Assembly (NCBI GenBank): GCA_023425025.1
Contig: JAFADG010000024.1
Coordinates: forward strand, 124,001-188,000
Direction of reading: 5' to 3'
DNA length: 64,000 nucleotides
Source of the DNA: Bacillota bacterium
GTDB taxonomy: Bacteria; Bacillota; Clostridia; Christensenellales; Aristaeellaceae
In this document: positions 8,244 to 15,683 of the stretch, in pieces
Layout: every line of letters begins with the position of its first letter
Position numbering within the stretch: position 1 is the first letter of the stretch
Position numbers and translations under genes: made by a program
The notes under the pieces: generated by a model
What the model was told of the DNA's origin: nothing
What the model saw: only the letters and a program-made list of their open reading frames with translations
Database searches by the model: none

Positions 8244-8834
8244 TTACACCTTTTCCCCGCCCTGACTCCACTGGTCGAGCTTGCGCATGATTTCATCATA
8301 TGTCTCATAGCTGATATCAGGCAGCTTCCCGCCGAAGGCCTTCTCCGCCTCCGCAAAGCCCTTATTGATTGCTTCCTTCAGCGTGGCAAGCTTTGAAGGA
8401 TCGTTGCCGGAAATGGCAATCGCGAAATTCACGATCCTGTCGCTGACAGCTTTTACGCCGAACTCTCCGTCCTCCGAAAGGGAAAGAGCGGCTTCCTCTG
8501 CCGGTTTCGGTGCGGCGCTGTCAGGGCGCTGCTTGCCTGCCGTCCCTGCCGATGCCGCCTCTTGTTTAAGCAGCATTTGCCGTACCAGTTCCCGAAGGCT
8601 GGCGTAGGTTTTATCCGCCTCCGCCATCAACGCGTCGATTTCGCCGGCACTCAGTCCTTTGCCCTTTGGCTTGGTATACAGGGCGGAAGGGGTTTGCGCG
8701 GTGCCAAACGCTACCGTGTCGATGCCTCTCTTCAGCTGCTCCGGCTCCGGTGACAGCGGCGCCGTTTTTTCCTTTGCCTGTCCATTCCTTACCTTGCTTA
8801 TGTTCTGCTGGTTTGCCTTGATCTCCCGGATCAT
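8244..8834 (-). CDS. Conserved hypothetical cytoplasmic protein (DUF5610-like end)
   Basis: 196 residues without signal peptide or membrane helix. The N-terminal half is polar and low in complexity (Lys/Ala/Pro rich); the C-terminal 60 residues are compact and look conserved: NFAIAISGNDPSKLATLKEA, then AEKAFGGKLPDISYETYDEI. That end resembles the DUF5610 style known from Clostridia and proteobacteria, but I hold this loosely. Strong site GGGAGGGGAAAGG before the ATG at 8834. It seems monocistronic. Function unknown. Confidence 0.75.
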   Translation of the reverse strand: MIREIKANQQNISKVRNGQAKEKTAPLSPEPEQLKRGIDTVAFGTAQTPSALYTKPKGKGLSAGEIDALMAEADKTYASLRELVRQMLLKQEAASAGTAGKQRPDSAAPKPAEEAALSLSEDGEFGVKAVSDRIVNFAIAISGNDPSKLATLKEAINKGFAEAEKAFGGKLPDISYETYDEIMRKLDQWSQGGEKV

Positions 8835-8904
8835 ACCTTTCCCCTCCCGTCGGTTAAGCTATATGGATACTCTCATTATACCCATTTAGGGCAAAATGCT
8901 AACG

Positions 8905-9579
8905 CTATGCGGTGATGAAGCGCATCAAATCCTGCGGCCTCTCCACCGATTCAAAGCCTTCCATGCTTTCCCGCGGAACCGGATGTCGGTTGGTATACCA
9001 TTTGGCTTGCACGGCCTGCAGGCCAACCCCGCGGGCGCCTGCCAGCTCATTGCTGCCGCCGTCGCCAACAAACAGGCACTGCTCTGCCGTCAGCTGCAAC
9101 TCCTCAAGTACCTTCCTGTAGATCAATGGATCAGGCTTTGACAGGCCGGCTTCATAGGAAAGCACAATTGTCTCAAAAAAGGAGCCAAGATGGCTCTGGC
9201 GTATGGCTGTGACTTCTTCCGATGAACAATTGCTGAGCATGGCCAGACGGATACCCCTCGACTTCAGACCCTGCAAAAGCGCAATGACATCGGAATCGAT
9301 ACAATCAAAGCACGCAGCCTTCGTCTCCATGCGAGTGTTGATCATATGGGCCAGCTTCTGGGGAAAAAGTGTAACGCCGCATCTTTCGCAAACGTATTGG
9401 ATAGAGTCTTCAAAGCTGACAGAGCCATGATACCTGCCGTACTCGTTCTCCTCCCAATATTGGTTGAACAGCTCGTAATTAAGGCAAAGGTCCTCGCTCA
9501 TCTTGCGCTTGGTGTATTTCTCATGGCCCCATTCCGTGATAAGCGTCTCGAACAAATCGAAGATAACTGCTTTGATCAT
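8905..9579 (-). CDS. HAD-superfamily hydrolase (subfamily IA)
   Basis: 224 residues with all four HAD motifs: I, AVIFDLFETLI with the nucleophile Asp8; II, LAMLSNCS; III, the Lys in LSKPDPLIYRKV; IV, LFVGDGGSNELAGAR. A helical cap (C1) lies between motifs I and II, as in phosphoglycolate phosphatase, YjjG and haloacid dehalogenase types. Motif I has Phe instead of the second Asp, as in some dehalogenase-like members, so phosphatase chemistry is likely but not assured. Substrate unknown. Single gene, no operon partner. Confidence 0.88.
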   Translation of the reverse strand: MIKAVIFDLFETLITEWGHEKYTKRKMSEDLCLNYELFNQYWEENEYGRYHGSVSFEDSIQYVCERCGVTLFPQKLAHMINTRMETKAACFDCIDSDVIALLQGLKSRGIRLAMLSNCSSEEVTAIRQSHLGSFFETIVLSYEAGLSKPDPLIYRKVLEELQLTAEQCLFVGDGGSNELAGARGVGLQAVQAKWYTNRHPVPRESMEGFESVERPQDLMRFITA

Positions 9580-9668
9580 CTTTCATTCATCCTTTTACTA
9601 AATACTATATTGATCATATCACTAAATCCATCATTATCCAACATTTTTCCCATTTTCAATATGCCAAA

Positions 9669-9694
9669 GGAGGCGGAGCTTTCGCTCCGCCTCC
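9669..9694 (-). terminator. Terminator of the carbohydrate ABC operon
   Basis: Perfect 11-bp stem GGAGGCGGAGC / GCTCCGCCTCC with a GAAA tetraloop on the minus strand, 25 bp after the stop of the binding-protein gene. The U-tract is weak. Confidence 0.7.
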
Positions 9695-9718
9695 CCATCT
9701 TTGGTGATAAAGTTTTCC

Positions 9719-11425
9719 TTACTCGGCAGCCTGCTGATCCATGAACTCGAAGCAGCGCTGAATGTCAGCGATCTTCTCTTTCACCACGTCGTCATAGCCG
9801 TAGCTCTTGCAGGTGGTGACCATTTCCGTCCACAGGGCGTCGAATTCTTCCGGTGTAGCAGCGTTCACGCACTTCCAGCTGTACTGCTTCATGACCGGCG
9901 CAAACAGGCCGCGGGCGCTCTTGGTGGCTTCGCTGGCTTCGGCTTTCACAAAGCTGTTGGCGGCAGCGGGCACAACGGAGACCTTGCCGGTCTGCTTGTA
10001 CAGGTCAACGCCGCTCTTGGCGCCGTTTGCATACTCGCTGGACCAGGCCTTGCTCAGGTTGGTGGCATAGCGCTCGGCGTAGCCCGGCCATCCCTTGACG
10101 GAGAAGCTGTAGGTCTTGCCGGGGATATACTGTTCGACCACGAGGGTGGCGTTGTTGAACTTGTTCTCGCCGTCCTCAAAGGTGCCGCCGCCGTATTCGG
10201 CGGGCATTTCGGTTTCTTTCTTGAATTCCTGGCATTTCCAGCCGAATTCGGTCATCTCAGGGATGCCCTCGGCGTTGTAATCCCAGGTCAGGCCTTTGGG
10301 GCCATACTGTCCGACGATGATGCCTTCTTCGCTGGTCAGCCAGTCAAGAATCTCCAGAGCGCGCTCGGGATATTTGCTGTTGGCGCCCAGCAGCCAGGGC
10401 CAGTTGCCGCCTTCGGTGGACAGGGTGTCCATCGCGGGGGCGCTGTCGCCGATCTGGAAGGTGGTGTAGCCGATACCGTTGGCAGCCTTTTCTGCGCCGT
10501 TGTAGTTGTTGATGATCCAGCCCCACAACGCCATCAGGTAGCGGCCGTTGGCCAGCTTCTGGGTATAGGCGTCAAAGTTCTGGCTGACAGACTCGGGGTC
10601 AAACAAGCCCATGCGGAAAAGCTCGTTGTTGACCTTCAGGGCGCGGTAGTACAGGCTGCCTTCCGCCAGGGGGTCCACGATGTCACGGGTCGCGTAGTTC
10701 ACGCCCATGAAGTCAAACTCTTTGTAGCCGTAGAAGGTCATCAGGTCCCAGGTGAACTTCATGACGCAGTCTTCCCAGTCCGGGAATCCGCCGTAAGCGT
10801 ACACCTTTTCGCCGTCTTCGGTGGTGGGGATCGCTTCCTGCAGGGCCTTTAAGAAGGCGGGCAGGTCTTCCAGGGTGTTCAGTTCGGGCTTGCCGGCCCT
10901 CACCCAGGCGTCAAAGCGGATCTGCAGCGCGTAGGTGGGATCCTGGATCTCCTGCCAGGTGTCGGGCTGAAGGGCGATGTTGTGGCCAAAGCCCCAGATG
11001 CCGTCCACGCCGCGAACTTCCTTGACATAGTTGCTGACCTTGTCCATGGAGTCCTTGAGATAGGTGTTGATGTTGGTGTAGGGCGTCAGGTCCAGCTCGC
11101 TCCAGTCAAGCAGCAGGCCGGCGTCGTACGCCTTGAGGAACTGGTTGTCCAGATCGCCAAGGACGATGATGTCGCCCAGTTCGCCGGCTGCCAGCGCCGC
11201 GTTGAAGGCGCCTTCGTTGCTGACTTCACGCACGAAGTTCAGCGTCACGTTGAAGCGGTCTTTGATTTCCTTGGCAAACCAGCCGATCTGTTCACCGGAG
11301 AAGTTCGCAAGGCCGTTGTAAACGGTGAGGGTGATGGGTTCGCGGTAGTTCTCGGCCATAGCCATGGACGGCGCGATCGCGACGAGCATGGTCAGACACA
11401 GAAGCATCGCCAACAGTTTCTTCAT
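9719..11425 (-). CDS. Carbohydrate ABC transporter substrate-binding protein (LplA/YtcQ-like)
   Basis: 568 residues, the length of the long family-1 solute-binding proteins that pair with LplB/LplC permeases. Signal peptide of about 24 residues ending SMAMA before EN. The only Cys in the signal (residue 10) is not in a lipobox, so this looks like a signal-peptidase I substrate rather than a lipoprotein, which is odd in a monoderm. Typical family segments include ELGDIIVLGDLDNQ, the WAF-like GIWGFGHNIA, and TSEEGIIVGQYGPKGLTWDY. Third gene of the importer operon, 50 bp after the second permease, with AAGGAGG before the ATG. Imports an oligosaccharide; the ATPase is probably a shared MsmX-type protein elsewhere. 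Confidence 0.92.
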   Translation of the reverse strand: MKKLLAMLLCLTMLVAIAPSMAMAENYREPITLTVYNGLANFSGEQIGWFAKEIKDRFNVTLNFVREVSNEGAFNAALAAGELGDIIVLGDLDNQFLKAYDAGLLLDWSELDLTPYTNINTYLKDSMDKVSNYVKEVRGVDGIWGFGHNIALQPDTWQEIQDPTYALQIRFDAWVRAGKPELNTLEDLPAFLKALQEAIPTTEDGEKVYAYGGFPDWEDCVMKFTWDLMTFYGYKEFDFMGVNYATRDIVDPLAEGSLYYRALKVNNELFRMGLFDPESVSQNFDAYTQKLANGRYLMALWGWIINNYNGAEKAANGIGYTTFQIGDSAPAMDTLSTEGGNWPWLLGANSKYPERALEILDWLTSEEGIIVGQYGPKGLTWDYNAEGIPEMTEFGWKCQEFKKETEMPAEYGGGTFEDGENKFNNATLVVEQYIPGKTYSFSVKGWPGYAERYATNLSKAWSSEYANGAKSGVDLYKQTGKVSVVPAAANSFVKAEASEATKSARGLFAPVMKQYSWKCVNAATPEEFDALWTEMVTTCKSYGYDDVVKEKIADIQRCFEFMDQQAAE

Positions 11426-11474
11426 GGTACCTACCTCCTTAAAATATATCTCACCCGCTTGCCGCGGGAAAAGA

Positions 11475-12407
11475 TCAACCCTTTACGGCACCGATCAGTA
11501 TGCCTTTGACAAAATACCTTTGGAAGAACGGATAGACCAGCAGTATCGGGAACACCACGACCATGGCCACGGTCATCTGCACGGACAGCGCCGTTTGCTT
11601 GATGGCTAGGTTGGCCACTGCGCCGACATTCTGCGTCGTGCGCACCAGCGCGGCAAGACTTTGCGCCTCATGCTGATATTTGTACAAAAGGTATTGCAGC
11701 GTGTAGAATTTTCCGCCCGGCATAAGCATCATGGTATCGGTAAAGCTGTTCCACTGGCCCACGGCGCTGAAGATGCACAGCGTGGCAAGGATCGGCATGA
11801 TCAGCGGCACGATCACGCTGGTAAAAACGCGGATATAGCCGGCGCCGTCCAGCATGGCGCTTTCCTCCAAACTGCTGGGCAACCCTTCGATGAAGGTTTT
11901 GACGAGGATCACGTTGTACGGCGATACCAGGCCGGGGATGACATAGACCCAGAAGTTGTCCAGAAAGCCCAGAGACTTTAGGTTCATGTACCAGGGGATC
12001 AGGCCGGCGCTGAAATACATGGTGATGATGATCAGCCGGTACCAAAGCGCGCGCAGCCACATTTCTCTTTTTGTGACCAGATAGCCCAAAAACGCGCAGC
12101 CGGTAACGGTCCACAGCGTTCCAAGGCCGGTGCGGGCCACGCTGACCAGCAGCGCCTCCGCAATGCCGCTGAGTTTAAACACCTGCACGTAATTTTCCAG
12201 GTGCAGCTGCCGGGGAAGCAATTGAATGCGGCCCAGGCGCACCAGCTCGTTGGAGGAGACGGTGTTGATGAACAGATAATAGAATGGGAAGATGCAGGCC
12301 AGGGTGATCAACACCAGCAGCGTATAGTTGAAGATGTTGAAGGCGATATCCCACTTGGTGAGCCTGAGCTTGTTGCGGTTGCGGCGGGGCAAAATCTGTA
12401 CGCTCAT
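11475..12407 (-). CDS. Carbohydrate ABC transporter permease, LplC/YtcP-like
   Basis: 310 residues with six predicted helices. It carries the EAA loop that docks the ATPase: ESAMLDGAGYIRVFTSVIVPLIMP. The ending is FVKGILIGAVKG, typical of LplC/YtcP proteins. It begins 12 bp after the fused permease gene, with an AGGAGG-like site, and precedes the binding protein, the usual LplB-LplC-LplA order. Confidence 0.93.
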   Translation of the reverse strand: MSVQILPRRNRNKLRLTKWDIAFNIFNYTLLVLITLACIFPFYYLFINTVSSNELVRLGRIQLLPRQLHLENYVQVFKLSGIAEALLVSVARTGLGTLWTVTGCAFLGYLVTKREMWLRALWYRLIIITMYFSAGLIPWYMNLKSLGFLDNFWVYVIPGLVSPYNVILVKTFIEGLPSSLEESAMLDGAGYIRVFTSVIVPLIMPILATLCIFSAVGQWNSFTDTMMLMPGGKFYTLQYLLYKYQHEAQSLAALVRTTQNVGAVANLAIKQTALSVQMTVAMVVVFPILLVYPFFQRYFVKGILIGAVKG

Positions 12408-12419
12408 ATCCGCACCTCC

Positions 12420-14987
12420 TTAGACTATGGATTCGCCGCGCAGCATTTTGGAGGCGAAGTTGGCTACAAACAACAGTGACACGCTGAACAGCGTTTTGAG
12501 TATGCCGATGGCTGTGCCGAAGGAGTACATATTGCTGCTGGTGGAAGCGATGGTAATGTTGTAAATGTACAGGTCCAGCACCTCGATCATATTCTTGTTC
12601 ATGCTGTTCTGGAAGACCAGGTACTGCTCCATGCCGTTGTTGACGATATTGGAGATGGACAGGAGCAGCAGCACAAAGAACGTGGGCAAAAGGCCCGGCA
12701 GCGTAATGTGCACCATCTGCCGGAAGCGGCCGGCGCCGTCCACCCGGGCGGCCTCGTACAATTCCTGGTCGATGCCGGCGATGGCCGCCAAATACATGAT
12801 GGAGCCCCAGCCGAGACCCTTCCAGGTGCTCCAGGCCCACATCTTGATCCAGATGTTTTCGGAACTGTTCAGCCAGGCAACCGGTTCGCTGATCGCGCCG
12901 ATATTCAGCATAAACTTGCTGTATATGCCCGTATCCATGGCGAACATGGCCAGCGCGAAGCTGAAGACCAGCGTCCAGGAAATAAAGTTGGGCAGCGTGG
13001 TAAAGATTTGAACAAATTTCTTGAACCTGGTGCGGCTGATCTCGTTGAGGAGGATGGCGAAAACCATCGGCATCCAGCCGGTGGCGATACCCAGGCCGCT
13101 CATGGCCAGCGTGTTGGACATGACGCGGGCGATGTTGCTGAGGTGGCCGGGATTGGTCACAAGCTCGGCAAACCACTTGAAGCCCACAAATTCCTGCTGG
13201 TTCATCGGCAGCTCGAACTTGAAATTATAGAAGGAATAACTCCAGCCATACAGCGGCATGTAGCTGAACAGGAACACCGCCACCAGGAAGGGCAGCATCA
13301 TCAGGAAGAGCTTATACTTTTTGGGCAGCTCCTCCTTGTCCATAAACCCGGCAAAGAACGCGGAGAACACATTGGCGCCCATGGAGATGAACAGCGGGCC
13401 CAGTGCGGAAATCTGACCAAGCTCGTCCGGGATCAGGCCTTTGCTGACAGCGGCCGTCACCGCCTGCAGCGCCGCGCCGGACAAAAGCACCGCCACGACG
13501 GCCTTCTTTTGACGCCGGGGGCGTGTCATCAGATAGAGCGCCGCCAGGGAGAAAAGCATGGGCGCGGCGGCAAACAAGGCCAGCCTGTTCAGGCCGCCGG
13601 TGACAAAAGACTGCACGCTGCCAAGGGTGTACCCATTTGCGGCAGGCTCCCCAGTATACAGCGCCTTCCCCCTGGTATTGACGGGGTTCATCAGCTCTTC
13701 CGGCCGTCGAAGCATAATGAGCTCCAGCCCGGAAACAGGCCGCGATACGGCGGGATTGGCGTTTTTGACCTTGCCCGGCGCGTACAGGCTGACCTGGTAT
13801 ACAGGCGTCAAAAGCAGCACAACCGATGCCGCTGCAAGGCACATGCTGACGGCCCGCAGCCTTTTCCTTTGCGGTACGGGGTTGACAAAATACGGCTCGT
13901 TGGCCCGGCGAATGCCAAGGACAGCGCTGAAGGCGGATGCGCCGGACACCCCTGTCATCAGCAGCGGAACCAGCGTGTAGCCGCCTAACCCCAAGTACAT
14001 CAATTGATAGGTCGCGCTGCGGAACTGGTAGCTGCTGTCCACCGCCAGGGTGGAAACAGTTTCCGTCAGCAGCATTACCGTGGCGACAAGCATCAATCCG
14101 GCGGGTATCCACCTGTCCACCTTTTTGACAAGGCTCAGCACCGCGCCCAGGAGGAGCAGCGCACAGGCGGACAGCGCGATCATGCGGATGCTGCTGTTGT
14201 TGGTTGGAATCATGAACAGATTGCGGATATCCCTGCCGCTGCCGCTGAGCATTGCGAGCCCGGACATGGCGCCGCCGGAGGTTGTATCGGCAAAAGCGGC
14301 TTTTTCCGCCGCAATATCCTTGAGCATGGGTTCATTGCCCAGCATCCATTGGATGCCGCTTACGGAACGGGATGCCAGCGCATCCTCCGCAGGTGTTGCA
14401 AAGGTGCCGGCCGGCACATAGGTGGAGGCAAAGGGCAGCAGGACCATGAGCAAGGCGGCAAGACCCAGAATGCCGGATATCACCCGCCACTTTCCATCCT
14501 CCACCGGCAAGGGGTCCGGCCCTTTCAGGGACAGGACCTCAAACACAAGCAGCACCAGAGAAACAGCAAAGGTGAGCCATACAACCCATTTGGATGTCAG
14601 CATGACGCTGTAGAGCATGCTGCCGTCCAACTGCTGCGTATAAAACACAAAAAGGAACAGGCTGAGCATGCCGGCCGCGCCAAAGAGCACCGAGGCATAA
14701 GCGGCCACACGGCGTTTCAGTATCGCCAGCAGCCCGCCGGCGACAGCCAGCAAAACGCCAATGGTCAGCAGCCCTTCGCGGAATGTGACAGACGCCAGCG
14801 AAGGCATCAAATCAACCGGCAGAAGGTTCGTGCCGCGGAGCATGAGCGCAAGGCCGGATACATCCCCCGGGAAAGCGGCGGCTGCCTCAGGCGCAAGATC
14901 CCTGTGGGGATAAAACGAATAAAACGGCATCAGCAAACTGCCTGCCATCAGCACCAGCAATAGGATAATGATGATCCGTTTCCTCAC
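12420..14987 (-). CDS. LplB-like ABC permease fused to three tandem four-helix membrane modules
   Basis: 855 residues from a GTG at 14987 that follows AAGGAG by 5-6 nt. Residues about 556-855 are a complete LplB-type sugar permease, with the EAA loop YEAARVDGAGRFRQMVHITLPG. The first 550 residues are not part of that family. They form three repeats (about 1-155, 166-362, 374-548). Each repeat has a first helix ending MPFYSFY, LPFASTY or LTPVYQVSLY, an outside loop with VSGL, VSGI or VSGL followed by a Met-Leu-rich stretch, and three more helices. No frameshift or stop separates the parts. The extension may sense, gate or scaffold the importer; its role is unknown. First gene of the operon. 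Confidence 0.88.
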   Translation of the reverse strand: MRKRIIIILLLVLMAGSLLMPFYSFYPHRDLAPEAAAAFPGDVSGLALMLRGTNLLPVDLMPSLASVTFREGLLTIGVLLAVAGGLLAILKRRVAAYASVLFGAAGMLSLFLFVFYTQQLDGSMLYSVMLTSKWVVWLTFAVSLVLLVFEVLSLKGPDPLPVEDGKWRVISGILGLAALLMVLLPFASTYVPAGTFATPAEDALASRSVSGIQWMLGNEPMLKDIAAEKAAFADTTSGGAMSGLAMLSGSGRDIRNLFMIPTNNSSIRMIALSACALLLLGAVLSLVKKVDRWIPAGLMLVATVMLLTETVSTLAVDSSYQFRSATYQLMYLGLGGYTLVPLLMTGVSGASAFSAVLGIRRANEPYFVNPVPQRKRLRAVSMCLAAASVVLLLTPVYQVSLYAPGKVKNANPAVSRPVSGLELIMLRRPEELMNPVNTRGKALYTGEPAANGYTLGSVQSFVTGGLNRLALFAAAPMLFSLAALYLMTRPRRQKKAVVAVLLSGAALQAVTAAVSKGLIPDELGQISALGPLFISMGANVFSAFFAGFMDKEELPKKYKLFLMMLPFLVAVFLFSYMPLYGWSYSFYNFKFELPMNQQEFVGFKWFAELVTNPGHLSNIARVMSNTLAMSGLGIATGWMPMVFAILLNEISRTRFKKFVQIFTTLPNFISWTLVFSFALAMFAMDTGIYSKFMLNIGAISEPVAWLNSSENIWIKMWAWSTWKGLGWGSIMYLAAIAGIDQELYEAARVDGAGRFRQMVHITLPGLLPTFFVLLLLSISNIVNNGMEQYLVFQNSMNKNMIEVLDLYIYNITIASTSSNMYSFGTAIGILKTLFSVSLLFVANFASKMLRGESIV

Positions 14988-15155
14988 GTTTGCTCCTTCC
15001 GGCGCAGTCAAATGGCTGCACCCCGGCCATAAAATGATTCGTTCGGGCTTGCCGTTTGCCGGCGGAGGCACGACCAGGCTGTCGCCGCTATGCAGACACC
15101 GGCTGCAAAAACAATGCAGGATGTTTCATTTCGTTTTCGGAGCGCGGCAAAATCC

Positions 15156-15169
15156 TTTAAGCGCTTACA
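15156..15169 (-). promoter_or_regulatory. cre-like operator (CcpA) in the importer leader
   Basis: On the minus strand TGTAAGCGCTTAAA, 13 of 14 positions matching TGWAANCGNTNWCA. It lies about 165 bp downstream of the likely transcription start, fitting a roadblock-type catabolite repression site. Confidence 0.6.
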
Positions 15170-15215
15170 TGCGGCCGGTTTGCTCCGCATGAAGCACATA
15201 GGCGCTTTCCTGATT

Positions 15216-15231
15216 TCTAAACCGTTTTCGA
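15216..15231 (-). promoter_or_regulatory. LacI-family-like operator, imperfect
   Basis: TCTAAACCGTTTTCGA, an imperfect palindrome with the central CG of LacI/GalR-family sites. Confidence 0.35.
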
Positions 15232-15263
15232 CCCAGGGTGTAAAAGACCGTGCCATACAAACG

Positions 15264-15277
15264 CATAAACGTTTCGC
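15264..15277 (-). promoter_or_regulatory. LacI/CcpA-family-like operator
   Basis: CATAAACGTTTCGC, an AAACGTTT palindrome core close to cre and LacI-type sites, between the promoter and the cre-like site. Confidence 0.4.
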
Positions 15278-15329
15278 TCTATGCTGGACACGGTCCACTT
15301 GCCGGGCCGGACACCTCTTAACATGTAAA

Positions 15330-15359
15330 ATCATACACGAATCTACGAGTTTATGTCAA
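15330..15359 (-). promoter_or_regulatory. Sigma-A promoter of the carbohydrate importer operon
   Basis: Minus strand TTGACA, 18-bp spacer, TATGAT. Start of transcription is expected near 15323, about 335 nt before the GTG start. Confidence 0.8.
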
Positions 15360-15683
15360 TATCTTTTTATGGAATTTGTTTATAGTGCTTAATTGGTTTC
15401 CCGGCCCTGTAAAACCATTTAATTCATTTCCGTGCTTACACAGGAGCTTTTCCATCCGCATACATGAATCGTTTTCGATAATTCGTAGACAATGATGCTC
15501 AAAATGCATGATGCAATGCAAAACATACGGTCATCATTTTAGGTCGTCACAAACAAAAGGTCCATTCCAACGCAAAGCTTTTGTTTTCTTGCCGGCAGCC
15601 GCTTGACGGGCACACCAATCCATGTTATGACTAATGAGATGCCGGATATTCGGCCATACTTTAAGAAAACGCGGGAAGTGCCT

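Larger units (their letters stand above)
14988..15683. other. Long intergenic region: importer promoter and leader, then rnr upstream region
   Basis: About 700 bp without a credible gene. On the minus strand it holds a strong promoter (15330-15359) and a leader of about 335 nt with LacI/CcpA-type palindromes. A 108-codon minus-strand frame in the leader has no ribosome binding site or family resemblance. No clear rnr promoter was found. Confidence 0.6.

Noticed and set aside
9701..10852. 383-codon open frame on the plus strand opposite the sugar-binding protein
   Set aside because: Shadow frame caused by G+C-rich third codon positions; no ribosome site, low-complexity Gly/Val/His composition, no family resemblance.
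15008..15334. Possible 108-codon leader peptide gene before the fused permease
   Set aside because: Starts within a few bases of the predicted transcription start, has no ribosome site and no recognisable sequence.
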